A stretch of 64,000 bases of DNA from Emticicia sp043780375 (GTDB lineage Bacteria; Bacteroidota; Bacteroidia; Cytophagales; Spirosomataceae). Positions 35,770 to 44,581 of the stretch are shown piece by piece (the first letter of the stretch is position 1; every line of letters starts with the position of its first letter). A program made the position numbers and the translations under genes. Location of the stretch: NCBI RefSeq assembly GCF_043780375.1, contig NZ_JAYWCU010000117.1, forward strand, positions 1 to 64,000, written 5' to 3'. Under the pieces are notes generated by a model. That model searched no databases, had not been told where the DNA came from, and was given only the letters and a program-made list of their open reading frames with translations.

Positions 35770-36222
35770 TCATTGACTATTTCGCCTATATATTTTAGGT
35801 TTTAATAATTCGCTTAATGAATCATATTTACTCATTGATGTTGAGTCCATTGATACATAAAATGCGTAAGTATCTTGCCCCCACATTCCATCATTAGAAA
35901 CATTGGGATAATCAATTAAACCCTCTTCGCCAGCACTATTAATTTGATAACTATTTTTTTTTGAATAATAAAAATAGTTTACATCGTATTATCCTGTTTC
36001 ATAAAAAGGCTCATTTATACAAAATGTTAGGGGGTTTCCCAAAACTTGTATTTGATAAATCCCATTTTCAACTATTATATGATTTGATGATGAATCCTCT
36101 GCAAATTGAATTTTAACCTAGCCTTCATAGTTTTCGGGAATAAGAATATTTAATGTTTCACTTTTTTTTCGACATGATGAGAATATCGAACATATTAGCA
36201 AGAGTATGCAAAATCTTTTCAT
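35770..36222 (-). pseudogene. Decayed lipoprotein gene with two in-frame stops
   Basis: Reading the - strand from an ATG at 36222 gives a 150-codon frame that begins MKRFCILLLICSIFSSCRKK, a lipoprotein signal with a lipobox Cys at position 17. The frame is uninterrupted except for TAG at codon 35 (36118-36120) and TAA at codon 78 (35989-35991), and ends with TGA. The text between stops looks like normal protein (GNPLTFCINEPFYETG, MWGQDTYAFYVSMDSTSMS). Two point nonsense mutations without frameshift suggest recent inactivation. The family is not recognised. Confidence 0.75.
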
Positions 36223-36450
36223 GTAAATATCAAATCTATGAGGTGGTGATAAGTTAAATTTTCTATCTTCTCCTGAAATGTTACACAAAACTAAGCAAAC
36301 ATTACATCAAGAACATATCTAACACAAACATTTTGTAGCATCATTTCATGCGATTGTCTAATATTTGATGAAAACATTGATTACTATTTTTTATTTTTTC
36401 ATTTTTACTGTTTGTATCAACAATTATCTTCAATCAACCACCTTAAAGTT

Positions 36451-38094
36451 ATGAAAAGACGGGATTTTATCCAGTTGTCGGGTATGGGTTTGGGGGCAAT
36501 GATGGGAGCTTCGATTCCAGTTCTTGGCAATGAAGTTTCAATCGAACAATTGCTCAATCCAGTGGCAGACAATGCCATGAAAAAGAAAATGGCTGATGTA
36601 GCTCTCAATGCTGCCAAGTCGAAAGGTGCAACCTATACCGATGTTCGTATTGGTAGGTATCTTCAACAGTTTTTATTTACTCGTGAAAAAAATGTGCAGA
36701 ATATCGTTAATGCCGAATCTTACGGCATCGGTATTCGAGTAATTGCCAACGGAACTTGGGGTTTTGCCGCTACGAGTGATGTCAGTAATGACGGCATTGC
36801 CAAATGTGCCGAAACAGCCGTAGCAATTGCCAAAGCAAATGCCAAAATACAAAAAGAGCCTGTCATTTTAGCTCCACAAAAAGGCGTTGGCGAAGTTGTT
36901 TGGAATACGCCCATCATTAAAAATGCCTTCCAAATACCAATAAAAGAAAAAATAGATTTATTAATGAATGTAAACGGCAAAGCCATGGAAAATGGAGCAG
37001 GCTTTGTTACATCAAATTTGTTTTTTGTGAATGAACAAAAATATTTTGCTTCAACTGATGGTTCATACATTGACCAAGATGTGCATCGTATTTGGCCCAC
37101 ATTTACAGTAACCGCCATTGATAAAGCCGCAGGAAAATTCAAAACTCGTGATGCCATCAGCTCGCCAATGGGCATGGGTTACGAATATTTGGATGGTTTG
37201 GCAAGCGAAAAAATCGCTGGACCAAATGGACTCGTTGGCTACCGAAATTCGTATGATATGGTAGAAGATGCCATTACGGCAGCTAAACAAGCAAAAGAAA
37301 AACTAACAGCAAAAACAGTTGCAGCAGGAAAATATGATTTAGTTCTTGACCCCAATCATTTAGGCTTAACCATTCATGAGTCGGTTGGGCACCCAACCGA
37401 ACTCGACCGAGTGTTAGGCTACGAAGCAAATTATGCAGGAACAAGTTTCTGTACGTTGGATAAATGGAAAACCAAAGCCTTTAATTTTGGTAGCAAACAA
37501 GTAAATATTATTGCCGATAAAGTACAACCTTATACTTTGGGAACTGTCGGCTATGACGACGAAGGTGTTCCTTGCAAAGAGTGGGATATAATAAAAGATG
37601 GTATTTTGGTAAATTATCAAGCCATTCGTGACCAAGTAAATATCATTGGTGAAAATGCTTCTCATGGTTGCTGCTATGCCGACAATTGGAATTCGGTACA
37701 GTTTCAAAGAATGCCAAATATATCGCTTCGTCCAGGAAAAGAAAAACTGAGCGTACTTGATATGATTAAAGGCGTGGAGAAAGGTATATACATTGTTGGG
37801 CGTGGTTCTTATTCGATTGACCAACAACGCTATAATTTCCAATTTGGCGGACAGTTGTTCTACGAAATTAAGAATGGCGAAGTTGTTGGAATGTTAGATG
37901 ATGTAGCTTATCAGTCAAATACGCAAGAGTTCTGGAACTCATGTGTTCAGATTTGCGACAAAGATGATTACCGAACTTTCGGGTCGTTTTTTGATGGCAA
38001 AGGGCAACCTTCTCAAGTAAGTGCCGTTTCGCACGGAAGTGCCACCACTCGCTTCAATGGCGTGAATGTAATTAATACTGGAAGAAAAATCTAA
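36451..38094 (+). CDS. TldD/PmbA family metallopeptidase with Tat-like signal, copy 1 (TldD-like)
   Basis: A 547-residue TldD-like subunit. TldD carries the zinc site of the TldD/TldE heterodimeric peptidase that degrades peptides threaded into a narrow channel. The HExxxH motif is HESVGHPTELD near residue 309. Unusually for this family, the N-terminus reads MKRRDFIQLSGMGLGAM, a twin-arginine signal, implying export to the periplasm in folded form. The ATG at 36451 was chosen because it begins exactly at this signal. The partner PmbA-like gene starts 108 bp downstream. A 55-60%-looking identical paralogue pair follows from 39867. Confidence 0.85.
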   Translation: MKRRDFIQLSGMGLGAMMGASIPVLGNEVSIEQLLNPVADNAMKKKMADVALNAAKSKGATYTDVRIGRYLQQFLFTREKNVQNIVNAESYGIGIRVIANGTWGFAATSDVSNDGIAKCAETAVAIAKANAKIQKEPVILAPQKGVGEVVWNTPIIKNAFQIPIKEKIDLLMNVNGKAMENGAGFVTSNLFFVNEQKYFASTDGSYIDQDVHRIWPTFTVTAIDKAAGKFKTRDAISSPMGMGYEYLDGLASEKIAGPNGLVGYRNSYDMVEDAITAAKQAKEKLTAKTVAAGKYDLVLDPNHLGLTIHESVGHPTELDRVLGYEANYAGTSFCTLDKWKTKAFNFGSKQVNIIADKVQPYTLGTVGYDDEGVPCKEWDIIKDGILVNYQAIRDQVNIIGENASHGCCYADNWNSVQFQRMPNISLRPGKEKLSVLDMIKGVEKGIYIVGRGSYSIDQQRYNFQFGGQLFYEIKNGEVVGMLDDVAYQSNTQEFWNSCVQICDKDDYRTFGSFFDGKGQPSQVSAVSHGSATTRFNGVNVINTGRKI

Positions 38095-38202
38095 AAAGAG
38101 GCTCAGAGGGGCAAAAGACACAAAGCCACAGAGAATAGTTTGATATTTTAAAAAGCTTTGTGCCTCTACCACTTTGAACCTCATTTCTAAAAAACTAAAC
38201 AA

Positions 38203-39519
38203 ATGGCTATATTAACAAAAGAAGAAGCTAAAAAGATAATAGATAAAGTTTTGGCATTTTCAAAATCAGACGAAATGAGCGTGGCTGTCAACGGCGGTCG
38301 CACAGGAAATATTCGTTATGCTCGAAATTCAGTATCAACCAGTGGCGAATCAACCGATTTATCATTGGCAGTTACAGCAGTATTTGGCAAACGTTCGGGC
38401 ACATCAACCATCAACGAATTTGATGATGCTTCCTTAGAGAAAACCGTTCGTAGGGCAGAAGAAATTGCAAAATTAGCTCCCGAAAATCCTGAATACGTGC
38501 CGATGCTAGGACCCCAGACTTATTCTGACACAAGCACTTATTCAGAAAGTACAGCAAAAATAAACCCAGACTTTAGAGCAAAAGCGGCATTTGATAGCAT
38601 TGACCCATGCTCAAAAAAGAAGTTAACAGCCGCAGGATATTTGGAAGATACCACTGGTTTTTCGGCAATTGGCAATAGCAAAGGGCTTTTTGGCTACAAT
38701 AAATCTACGTCGGTAGATTTTTCGATTACAGTAAGAACAGACGACGGATTGGGTTCTGGATATGCAATTCAAGATTATAATGATGTTTCCAAACTCAATA
38801 CAAAAGTTTCTACTGAAGTGGCGATGCAAAAAGCAATGGCATCAAGCACGGCCCAAGCATTAGAACCTGGAAAATATACGGTAATTCTTGAACCTGCGGC
38901 AGCCGTAGATTTGCTTCAAAATATGATGCGAAGCATGGATGCTCGAAATGCTGACGAAGGCAGAAGTTTTTTGAGCAAAAAAGGTGGTGGCACTCGTTTG
39001 GGTGAAAAACTTTTTGATGCAAACGTAAATATTTATTCTGACCCGACCAATTTAGAAATTCCAAAAGCTGGTTTTGCGGGAGATGGTCGTTCGCAAGAAA
39101 AAATTTCTTGGATAGAAAATGGTGTTGTAAAAAACCTTTATTATTCAAGATTTTGGGCTGAGAAAAAAGGCGTTAAGTCTGTTCCCCCACCATCAGGATT
39201 TATCATGGCTGGCGGCACGCAATCTTTGGCAGACCTCATCAAAGGCACAGAAAAAGGCATTTTAGTCACTCGCTTTTGGTACATTCGTGCCGTTGACCCA
39301 CAAACATTGCTCTACACAGGTCTTACTCGTGACGGAACTTTTTATATCGAAAAAGGAAAAATAAAGTTTCCTATAAAAAACTTCCGATTTAACGAAAGTC
39401 CAATAATTATGCTTAATAATTTAGAAGCAATGGGCGTTCCAACTCGTGTTGGCGGTAATTTGATTCCTGCATTAAAAATTCGAGATTTTACATTTTCAAG
39501 TTTATCAGATGCCGTTTAA
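38203..39519 (+). CDS. TldD/PmbA family protein, copy 1 (PmbA/TldE-like)
   Basis: A 438-residue PmbA/TldE-like subunit without the HExxxH motif, the expected non-catalytic partner of TldD. Typical strings are NIRYARNSVSTSG near residue 37, TVRTDDGLGSGY near 175, MDARNADEGRSFLSKKGG near 245, and the C-terminal IKNFRFNESPIIMLNN. No signal peptide is visible, unlike its TldD partner, so where the heterodimer assembles is an open question. It is co-directional with the upstream TldD gene. Confidence 0.85.
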   Translation: MAILTKEEAKKIIDKVLAFSKSDEMSVAVNGGRTGNIRYARNSVSTSGESTDLSLAVTAVFGKRSGTSTINEFDDASLEKTVRRAEEIAKLAPENPEYVPMLGPQTYSDTSTYSESTAKINPDFRAKAAFDSIDPCSKKKLTAAGYLEDTTGFSAIGNSKGLFGYNKSTSVDFSITVRTDDGLGSGYAIQDYNDVSKLNTKVSTEVAMQKAMASSTAQALEPGKYTVILEPAAAVDLLQNMMRSMDARNADEGRSFLSKKGGGTRLGEKLFDANVNIYSDPTNLEIPKAGFAGDGRSQEKISWIENGVVKNLYYSRFWAEKKGVKSVPPPSGFIMAGGTQSLADLIKGTEKGILVTRFWYIRAVDPQTLLYTGLTRDGTFYIEKGKIKFPIKNFRFNESPIIMLNNLEAMGVPTRVGGNLIPALKIRDFTFSSLSDAV

Positions 39520-39866
39520 AATTTGGTAATGACTAAAACGTTTTTTAAAATAGGAATAACCCTGAATGGGTTAAACCGCGGCGGCGGGCCGCATGAATAG
39601 CCACGATTTTCAATCGTGGCTATTCATAACTTAACACCTTCGGTGTTTTATAGACTTTTGGATACTCAAATAGGGTTAGAATTATCTATGGAAATTCATT
39701 AAGATCGTGCTTTTTTTCAAAAACATCAACCACTTATCTGCACAATTTGTCCATTCATCAAAATCACCAATAAAGTATTATTTCCAAATGGTGTTTAATA
39801 CTTACTTTTATATTTCAGCAAATAATACCTATTCATCATTATATACACAAAAACTAAAAAAAAGCT
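39520..39866. other. Intergenic region with inverted repeats between the two TldD/PmbA pairs
   Basis: 347 bases with no gene. It holds a GC-rich patch (CGCGGCGGCGGGCCGC near 39578), a perfect hairpin at 39593-39627 with 16-nt arms (ATGAATAGCCACGATT), and a small ACACC/GGTGT hairpin at about 39635-39645. This looks like a dispersed intergenic repeat rather than a simple terminator. Confidence 0.55.
39593..39627. repeat. Perfect 16-bp inverted repeat
   Basis: Arms ATGAATAGCCACGATT and its complement flank a 3-nt loop. No T run follows directly, so it may be part of a REP-like repeat rather than a terminator. Confidence 0.8.
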
Positions 39867-41522
39867 TTGAAAAGAAGAAATTTTATTCAATTATCCAGCT
39901 TAGGTTTTGGGGGACTGGTGTTGCCCAATATGCCTATGGGCGGTATTCCAATTATTGGAAATGCTGTTTCGCAAGAAGCAATACTTGATAGTGCTATTGA
40001 TGTTGCTATCAAAAAACGTTTAGCCGATGCTGCTCTCAATGCCGCCAAAGCGAAAGGTGCAACTTACACCGATGTACGCATTGGTCGCTACCTTCGACAA
40101 TTTATCGTTACTCGAGAAGACAAAGTGCAAAACATTGTCAATACCGAGTCTTATGGTGTTGGCGTTCGTGTGATTGCCAATGGTTGTTGGGGTTTTGCCG
40201 CAGTTGTAGATGCAAAAAGTGAAGCAGATACTGCCAAAGCCGCCGAAGAAGCAGTAGCGATTGCGAAGGCAAATGCCAGATTAATGAAAGAACCCGTTCA
40301 ACTTGCTCCACAAAAAGGTTTTGGTGAAGTAAGTTGGAAAGCACCGATTCAGAGAAATGCTTTTGAAGTGCCAATCAAAGAAAAAGTTGATTTGCTTTTG
40401 GGCGTAAATGATGCCGCCATGAAAAATGGAGCAAACTACGTAAACTCTGTGCTTTTCATGGTGAATGAACAGAAATATTTTGCCTCGTCAGACGGTTCAT
40501 ATATTGACCAAGATATTCACCGAATTTGGCCCATTGCTGCGGTAACTGCCATCGACCCAAAATCAGGTAAATTCGAAACCCGTCAAGCATTGTCAGCTCC
40601 TGTAGGTATGGGTTACGAATATTTGCAAACCAATCCAAGTGATAAAATTGCTGGTATCACCACTCGCTACAATAAAGGTTATGATATGCTGGAAGATGTA
40701 ACTGCGGCAGCCAAACAAGCCAAAGAAAAACTCACAGCAAAATCGGTAGAAGCAGGTAAATACGATTTGGTACTTGACCCATCTCACTTATGGCTTACAA
40801 TTCACGAATCGGTTGGGCATCCACTCGAACTTGACCGTGTTTTAGGCTATGAAGCCAATTTTGCAGGAACATCATTTGCTACTTTAGATAAATGGCAAAG
40901 CAAAAACTTTAATTATGGTAGCAAAGAAGTAACACTTTTTGCTGATAAAACGCAAGTTGGTTCGCTCGGTGCAGTTGGTTGGGACGACGAAGGTGTTCAA
41001 ACCAAACGTTGGGATTTAGTAAAAGATGGTACTTTGGTAAATTATCAAGCCATTCGTGACCAAGCCCATATCATTGGCGAAACCGCCTCTCATGGCTGTT
41101 GCTATGCCGATAGTTGGTCGTCAGTTCAGTTTCAACGTATGGCAAATGTGTCGTTAGCGGCTGGAAAAGCACCGCTTTCGGTAGCTGAAATGATAAAAGA
41201 TGTAAAAAAAGGTGTTTATATTATTGGTGATGGTTCGTTCTCGATTGACCAACAACGATATAATTTCCAATTTGGCGGACAGCTATATTACGAAATAAAA
41301 GACGGGCAAATTGCAGGAATGTTGAAAGACGTAGCCTACCAATCTAATACACAAGAGTTCTGGAATTCTTGCGTAAAAGTTTGTGATGAGAGTGATTATC
41401 GTTTGGGAGGCTCTTTCTTTGATGGAAAAGGGCAACCTTCGCAATCAAGTGCGGTGTCGCATGGTAGTTCAACGGCACGTTTTAACGGCGTAAACGTCAT
41501 TAATACTGCTCGTAAAGTCTAA
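39867..41522 (+). CDS. TldD/PmbA family metallopeptidase with Tat-like signal, copy 2 (TldD-like), TTG start
   Basis: A 551-residue paralogue of the protein encoded at 36451, closely similar along its whole length. HESVGHPLELD near residue 313 is the zinc site. Its first codons read TTG AAA AGA AGA AAT TTT ATT CAA, which aligns base for base with the ATG AAA AGA CGG GAT TTT ATC CAG of copy 1. The start codon must therefore be TTG, and a twin-arginine signal (KRRNFIQLS) follows. The next in-frame ATG would remove the signal. The PmbA-like partner starts 30 bp downstream. Confidence 0.85.
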   Translation: MKRRNFIQLSSLGFGGLVLPNMPMGGIPIIGNAVSQEAILDSAIDVAIKKRLADAALNAAKAKGATYTDVRIGRYLRQFIVTREDKVQNIVNTESYGVGVRVIANGCWGFAAVVDAKSEADTAKAAEEAVAIAKANARLMKEPVQLAPQKGFGEVSWKAPIQRNAFEVPIKEKVDLLLGVNDAAMKNGANYVNSVLFMVNEQKYFASSDGSYIDQDIHRIWPIAAVTAIDPKSGKFETRQALSAPVGMGYEYLQTNPSDKIAGITTRYNKGYDMLEDVTAAAKQAKEKLTAKSVEAGKYDLVLDPSHLWLTIHESVGHPLELDRVLGYEANFAGTSFATLDKWQSKNFNYGSKEVTLFADKTQVGSLGAVGWDDEGVQTKRWDLVKDGTLVNYQAIRDQAHIIGETASHGCCYADSWSSVQFQRMANVSLAAGKAPLSVAEMIKDVKKGVYIIGDGSFSIDQQRYNFQFGGQLYYEIKDGQIAGMLKDVAYQSNTQEFWNSCVKVCDESDYRLGGSFFDGKGQPSQSSAVSHGSSTARFNGVNVINTARKV

Positions 41523-41552
41523 TCATTTCTCAACAATTAATCTCGAAAAAAA

Positions 41553-42890
41553 ATGTCTGTAATATTAAATGAAGCAGAAGCTAAAGCCTTGCTAAAGAAG
41601 GTTCTAAGCTACTCAAAAGCAGATGAATGCGAAGTAAATCTGCTGGGAGAAACACGTGGAAATCTACGTTATGCCCGAAACGAAGTATCAACAAGTGGTA
41701 CCTTGATTAATCAAAACTTATCGGTTCAATCAGCTTTTGGTAAAAAAGTTGGTGTAACTACAATTGACGAATTTGACGATGCTTCGCTTGAAAAGGTAGT
41801 TCGTCGTTCGGAAGAATTGGCTCGCCTTGCTCCCGAAAACCCTGAATATGTAGGTGTTTTAGTTCCACAAGAATATGTTAAATCAAGCGGCTATTTTGAA
41901 TCAACTGCTAACATTACGCCCGATACACGTGCTGATGCTGTTGCCAAAAGTCTTCAAATTTCAAGCGGTCAAAAATTGGCGGCGGCGGGTTTTTTAGAAG
42001 ACCAAAGAGGCTTTTCGGCGATGATGAACTCAAAAGGTTTGTTTGCTTATTATCTTGACTCCAGTGTAAACTTTTCATTAACCGTTCGAACTGATGATGG
42101 GACGGGTTCGGGCTATGTAGCAAAAGGTTATAGTGATTTCAAAAAATTAGATACAGCTGCTGCAACAAAAATTGCTTTGCAAAAAGCATTAGGTTCAGTT
42201 GGTGCAAAAGCCCTCGAACCAGGTAAATACACCGTAATTTTAGAACCAACGGCAGCAGTAGTTTTGCTCGAAAATATCTATTTCGATATGGATGCCCGAA
42301 GTGCCGATGAAGGTCGGTCGTCTTTCAGCAAAGCGGGTGGAAAAACTAAATTAGGCGAAAAAATAGTAGATGAAAGAATAACATTTTACTCTGACCCAAC
42401 ACATCCAGAATTGCCAGCGGCTGCATGGGCAGGTGATGGACAACCGCAAACAAAAAGATTTTGGATTGAAAAAGGTGTAGTTAAAAATCTTGCGTACTCA
42501 CGTTATTGGGCAGAGAAAAAAGGTGTGAAGCCAGTACCAAATCCTAACAATATGATTATGGAAGGTGGCTCTGCAACCTTAGATGAAATGATAAAAAGTA
42601 CTAAAAAAGGCATTTTGGTAACAAAACTATGGTATATACGCACAGTTGACCCTCAAACACTCTTGCTCACGGGGCTTACTCGTGACGGAACGTTCTTAAT
42701 CGAAGACGGTAAAATTAAATACCCAATCAAAAACTTTCGATTCAATGAAAGTCCTTTGATTATGTTGAATAACCTTGAAACATTGGGCAAGCCCGAACGT
42801 GTAGTTAGCACCGAGTCAAATCAAAACTATATGGTTCCACCGATGAAAATTCGGGAATTTACATTTTCAAGTTTATCGGATGCAGTTTAA
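41553..42890 (+). CDS. TldD/PmbA family protein, copy 2 (PmbA/TldE-like)
   Basis: A 445-residue paralogue of the protein encoded at 38203, with the same landmarks: NLRYARNEVSTSG, TVRTDDGTGSGY, MDARSADEGRSSFSKAGG and the C-terminal IKNFRFNESPLIMLNN, followed by a slightly longer tail. There is no HExxxH motif. It forms the second TldD/TldE pair and leads into the DUF4159-MoxR cluster, separated by a 23-bp inverted repeat. Confidence 0.85.
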   Translation: MSVILNEAEAKALLKKVLSYSKADECEVNLLGETRGNLRYARNEVSTSGTLINQNLSVQSAFGKKVGVTTIDEFDDASLEKVVRRSEELARLAPENPEYVGVLVPQEYVKSSGYFESTANITPDTRADAVAKSLQISSGQKLAAAGFLEDQRGFSAMMNSKGLFAYYLDSSVNFSLTVRTDDGTGSGYVAKGYSDFKKLDTAAATKIALQKALGSVGAKALEPGKYTVILEPTAAVVLLENIYFDMDARSADEGRSSFSKAGGKTKLGEKIVDERITFYSDPTHPELPAAAWAGDGQPQTKRFWIEKGVVKNLAYSRYWAEKKGVKPVPNPNNMIMEGGSATLDEMIKSTKKGILVTKLWYIRTVDPQTLLLTGLTRDGTFLIEDGKIKYPIKNFRFNESPLIMLNNLETLGKPERVVSTESNQNYMVPPMKIREFTFSSLSDAV

Positions 42891-42899
42891 AAGCCATAA

Positions 42900-42963
42900 G
42901 CATTAAGCTTTAGCAATAGGCTCAATCTACATTGATAAAAAGCCTATTGCTAAAGCTTAATGC
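42900..42963. repeat. Perfect 23-bp inverted repeat (terminator-like hairpin)
   Basis: Arms at 42900-42922 and 42941-42963 (starting GCATTAAGCTTTAGCAAT) are exact complements with an 18-nt loop. The hairpin separates the second PmbA-like gene from DUF4159. There is no T run behind it, but the following bases are A-rich, so it would act better as a terminator on the - strand. It covers an alternative upstream ATG (42960) of the DUF4159 gene. Confidence 0.85.
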
Positions 42964-42977
42964 CTAAAGCAAAAAAT

Positions 42978-43592
42978 ATGAAACCATTTATTTTCACACG
43001 AATTCAATACAACTCTGGAGATTGGGACACTGATCAGCGAATGCCTGCCAATATTTTGAATTCATTAGTAGAATATACTACGATTCCGATTGATGAAAAA
43101 GAAAAAGTAGTGCTTTTGAGTAGTAATGAAATATTTAAAAGCCCTTTTTGCTATTTAAGTGGGCATAAATTGGTAGAATTTTCGAGTCAAGAAAGAGACC
43201 ATTTTCGCAAATATGTCGAAAATGGCGGATTTGTTTTTGTCGATGATTGTAATCATGATATTGATGGACTTTTTGCCAAATCTTTTGAACAAGAAATGGC
43301 TCGTACTTTTGGAGCAAAAGCTTTGCAGAAAATACCAAATACGCACGACATTTATAACTGTTTTTTTAAGTTTGAAGGTCCACCCACAACCAGTTTTGAG
43401 TTGAATGGCTGGGGAGATGACCTCGTGCATGATTATTTGAAAGCCGTACAAATCAATGGAAGAATTGGCGTTTTATATAGCAATAAAGATTACGGCTGCG
43501 AGTGGGATTACGATTTTCGGAATAAACGCTTCTTAGCCGAGGATAATACTAAGTTTGGAGTGAATATTATTAATTACGCATTAACAGTATAG
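42978..43592 (+). CDS. DUF4159 domain protein
   Basis: A 204-residue protein of the DUF4159 family, a ThuA/GATase-like fold without assigned activity. FTRIQYNSGDWDTD at the start, the GGFVFVDDCNHD core near residue 80, and EMARTFGAKALQKIP are typical. The ATG at 42978 was preferred because the ATG at 42960 lies in a hairpin arm. DUF4159 genes are regularly found beside MoxR/DUF58/BatA genes, as here, which suggests a role in the same membrane machine. The MoxR start follows its stop after three bases. Confidence 0.82.
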   Translation: MKPFIFTRIQYNSGDWDTDQRMPANILNSLVEYTTIPIDEKEKVVLLSSNEIFKSPFCYLSGHKLVEFSSQERDHFRKYVENGGFVFVDDCNHDIDGLFAKSFEQEMARTFGAKALQKIPNTHDIYNCFFKFEGPPTTSFELNGWGDDLVHDYLKAVQINGRIGVLYSNKDYGCEWDYDFRNKRFLAEDNTKFGVNIINYALTV

Positions 43593-43595
43593 AAA

Positions 43596-44579
43596 TTGGA
43601 AACCAAAGAACTTACACACTATAAATTATTGGTAGCAAAATTACCACACTTAAAAAAAGAAATTGGCAAAGTAATCGTGGGGCAACATGAGGCAATCAAT
43701 GAGATTCTGATTTCCTTGTTGGCTGGTGGTCATTGCCTGTTGGAAGGCGTACCAGGACTAGCTAAAACATTGATGGTAAGTACATTAGCTAAAACTCTCG
43801 ACATGAAGTTTAAGCGAGTGCAGTTTACGCCAGACTTAATGCCAGGAGATATAATCGGCACCGAAATTTTGGAAGAAGACCACGAAACGGGTAAAAAATT
43901 CTTCAAGTTTAATCAAGGACCAATTTTCGCCAATATCGTTTTAGCTGACGAAATCAACCGAACACCTCCCAAAACGCAAGCGGCTTTGCTCGAAGCCATG
44001 CAAGAGTATAAGGTAACTTATGCAGGTACAAATTACGCCTTGCCACTTCCTTTTTTAATCATTGCTACACAAAACCCCATCGAACAAGCTGGAACCTACC
44101 CTTTGCCAGAAGCTCAATTAGACCGCTTTTTGCTGTATATCAAGTTAAATTATCCTTCAGAACAAGAAGAATTGGAGGTTTTGAAAAGCACCACGGGTTT
44201 AAGCAAACCAGACCTTCAAACGATTCTGACCGATAAAGATATTTTGGATTTACAAAAACTCACTCGCCAAGTTCATATCAGCGACGAACTGATTACTAAA
44301 GTAAATCAATTAGTTAGAGGTAGTCGTCCCGCCAACTCAACATCTGCTTTTGTGAAACAATGGTGCGAATGGGGTGCAGGACCTCGTGCGGGGCAAGCAT
44401 TAGTACTTTGTTCGAAGGCACGAGCGGTGCTGAATGAGCGTTTTTCAGTCATTCCAGAAGATATTGAGACTTTAGTATATCCAGTTTTGAGGCATCGCAT
44501 CGCCCTGAATTTTAGAGCAGAAGCAGAGAATATAACGACCGACGATGTGATTAGAGACTTACTGAAGAATAGTAGATAA
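43596..44579 (+). CDS. MoxR family AAA+ ATPase, TTG start
   Basis: A 327-residue MoxR ATPase, a chaperone class that helps mature or activate protein complexes together with vWA-domain partners. Walker A is GVPGLAKT near residue 55 and Walker B is LADEINRTPPKTQAALLEAM near 115. The only usable start is TTG at 43596, because a stop (TAG) lies two codons upstream in this frame and the next Met is behind Walker A. The next gene, a DUF58/vWA protein, starts two bases after its stop. Confidence 0.93.
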   Translation: METKELTHYKLLVAKLPHLKKEIGKVIVGQHEAINEILISLLAGGHCLLEGVPGLAKTLMVSTLAKTLDMKFKRVQFTPDLMPGDIIGTEILEEDHETGKKFFKFNQGPIFANIVLADEINRTPPKTQAALLEAMQEYKVTYAGTNYALPLPFLIIATQNPIEQAGTYPLPEAQLDRFLLYIKLNYPSEQEELEVLKSTTGLSKPDLQTILTDKDILDLQKLTRQVHISDELITKVNQLVRGSRPANSTSAFVKQWCEWGAGPRAGQALVLCSKARAVLNERFSVIPEDIETLVYPVLRHRIALNFRAEAENITTDDVIRDLLKNSR

Positions 44580-44581
44580 TC

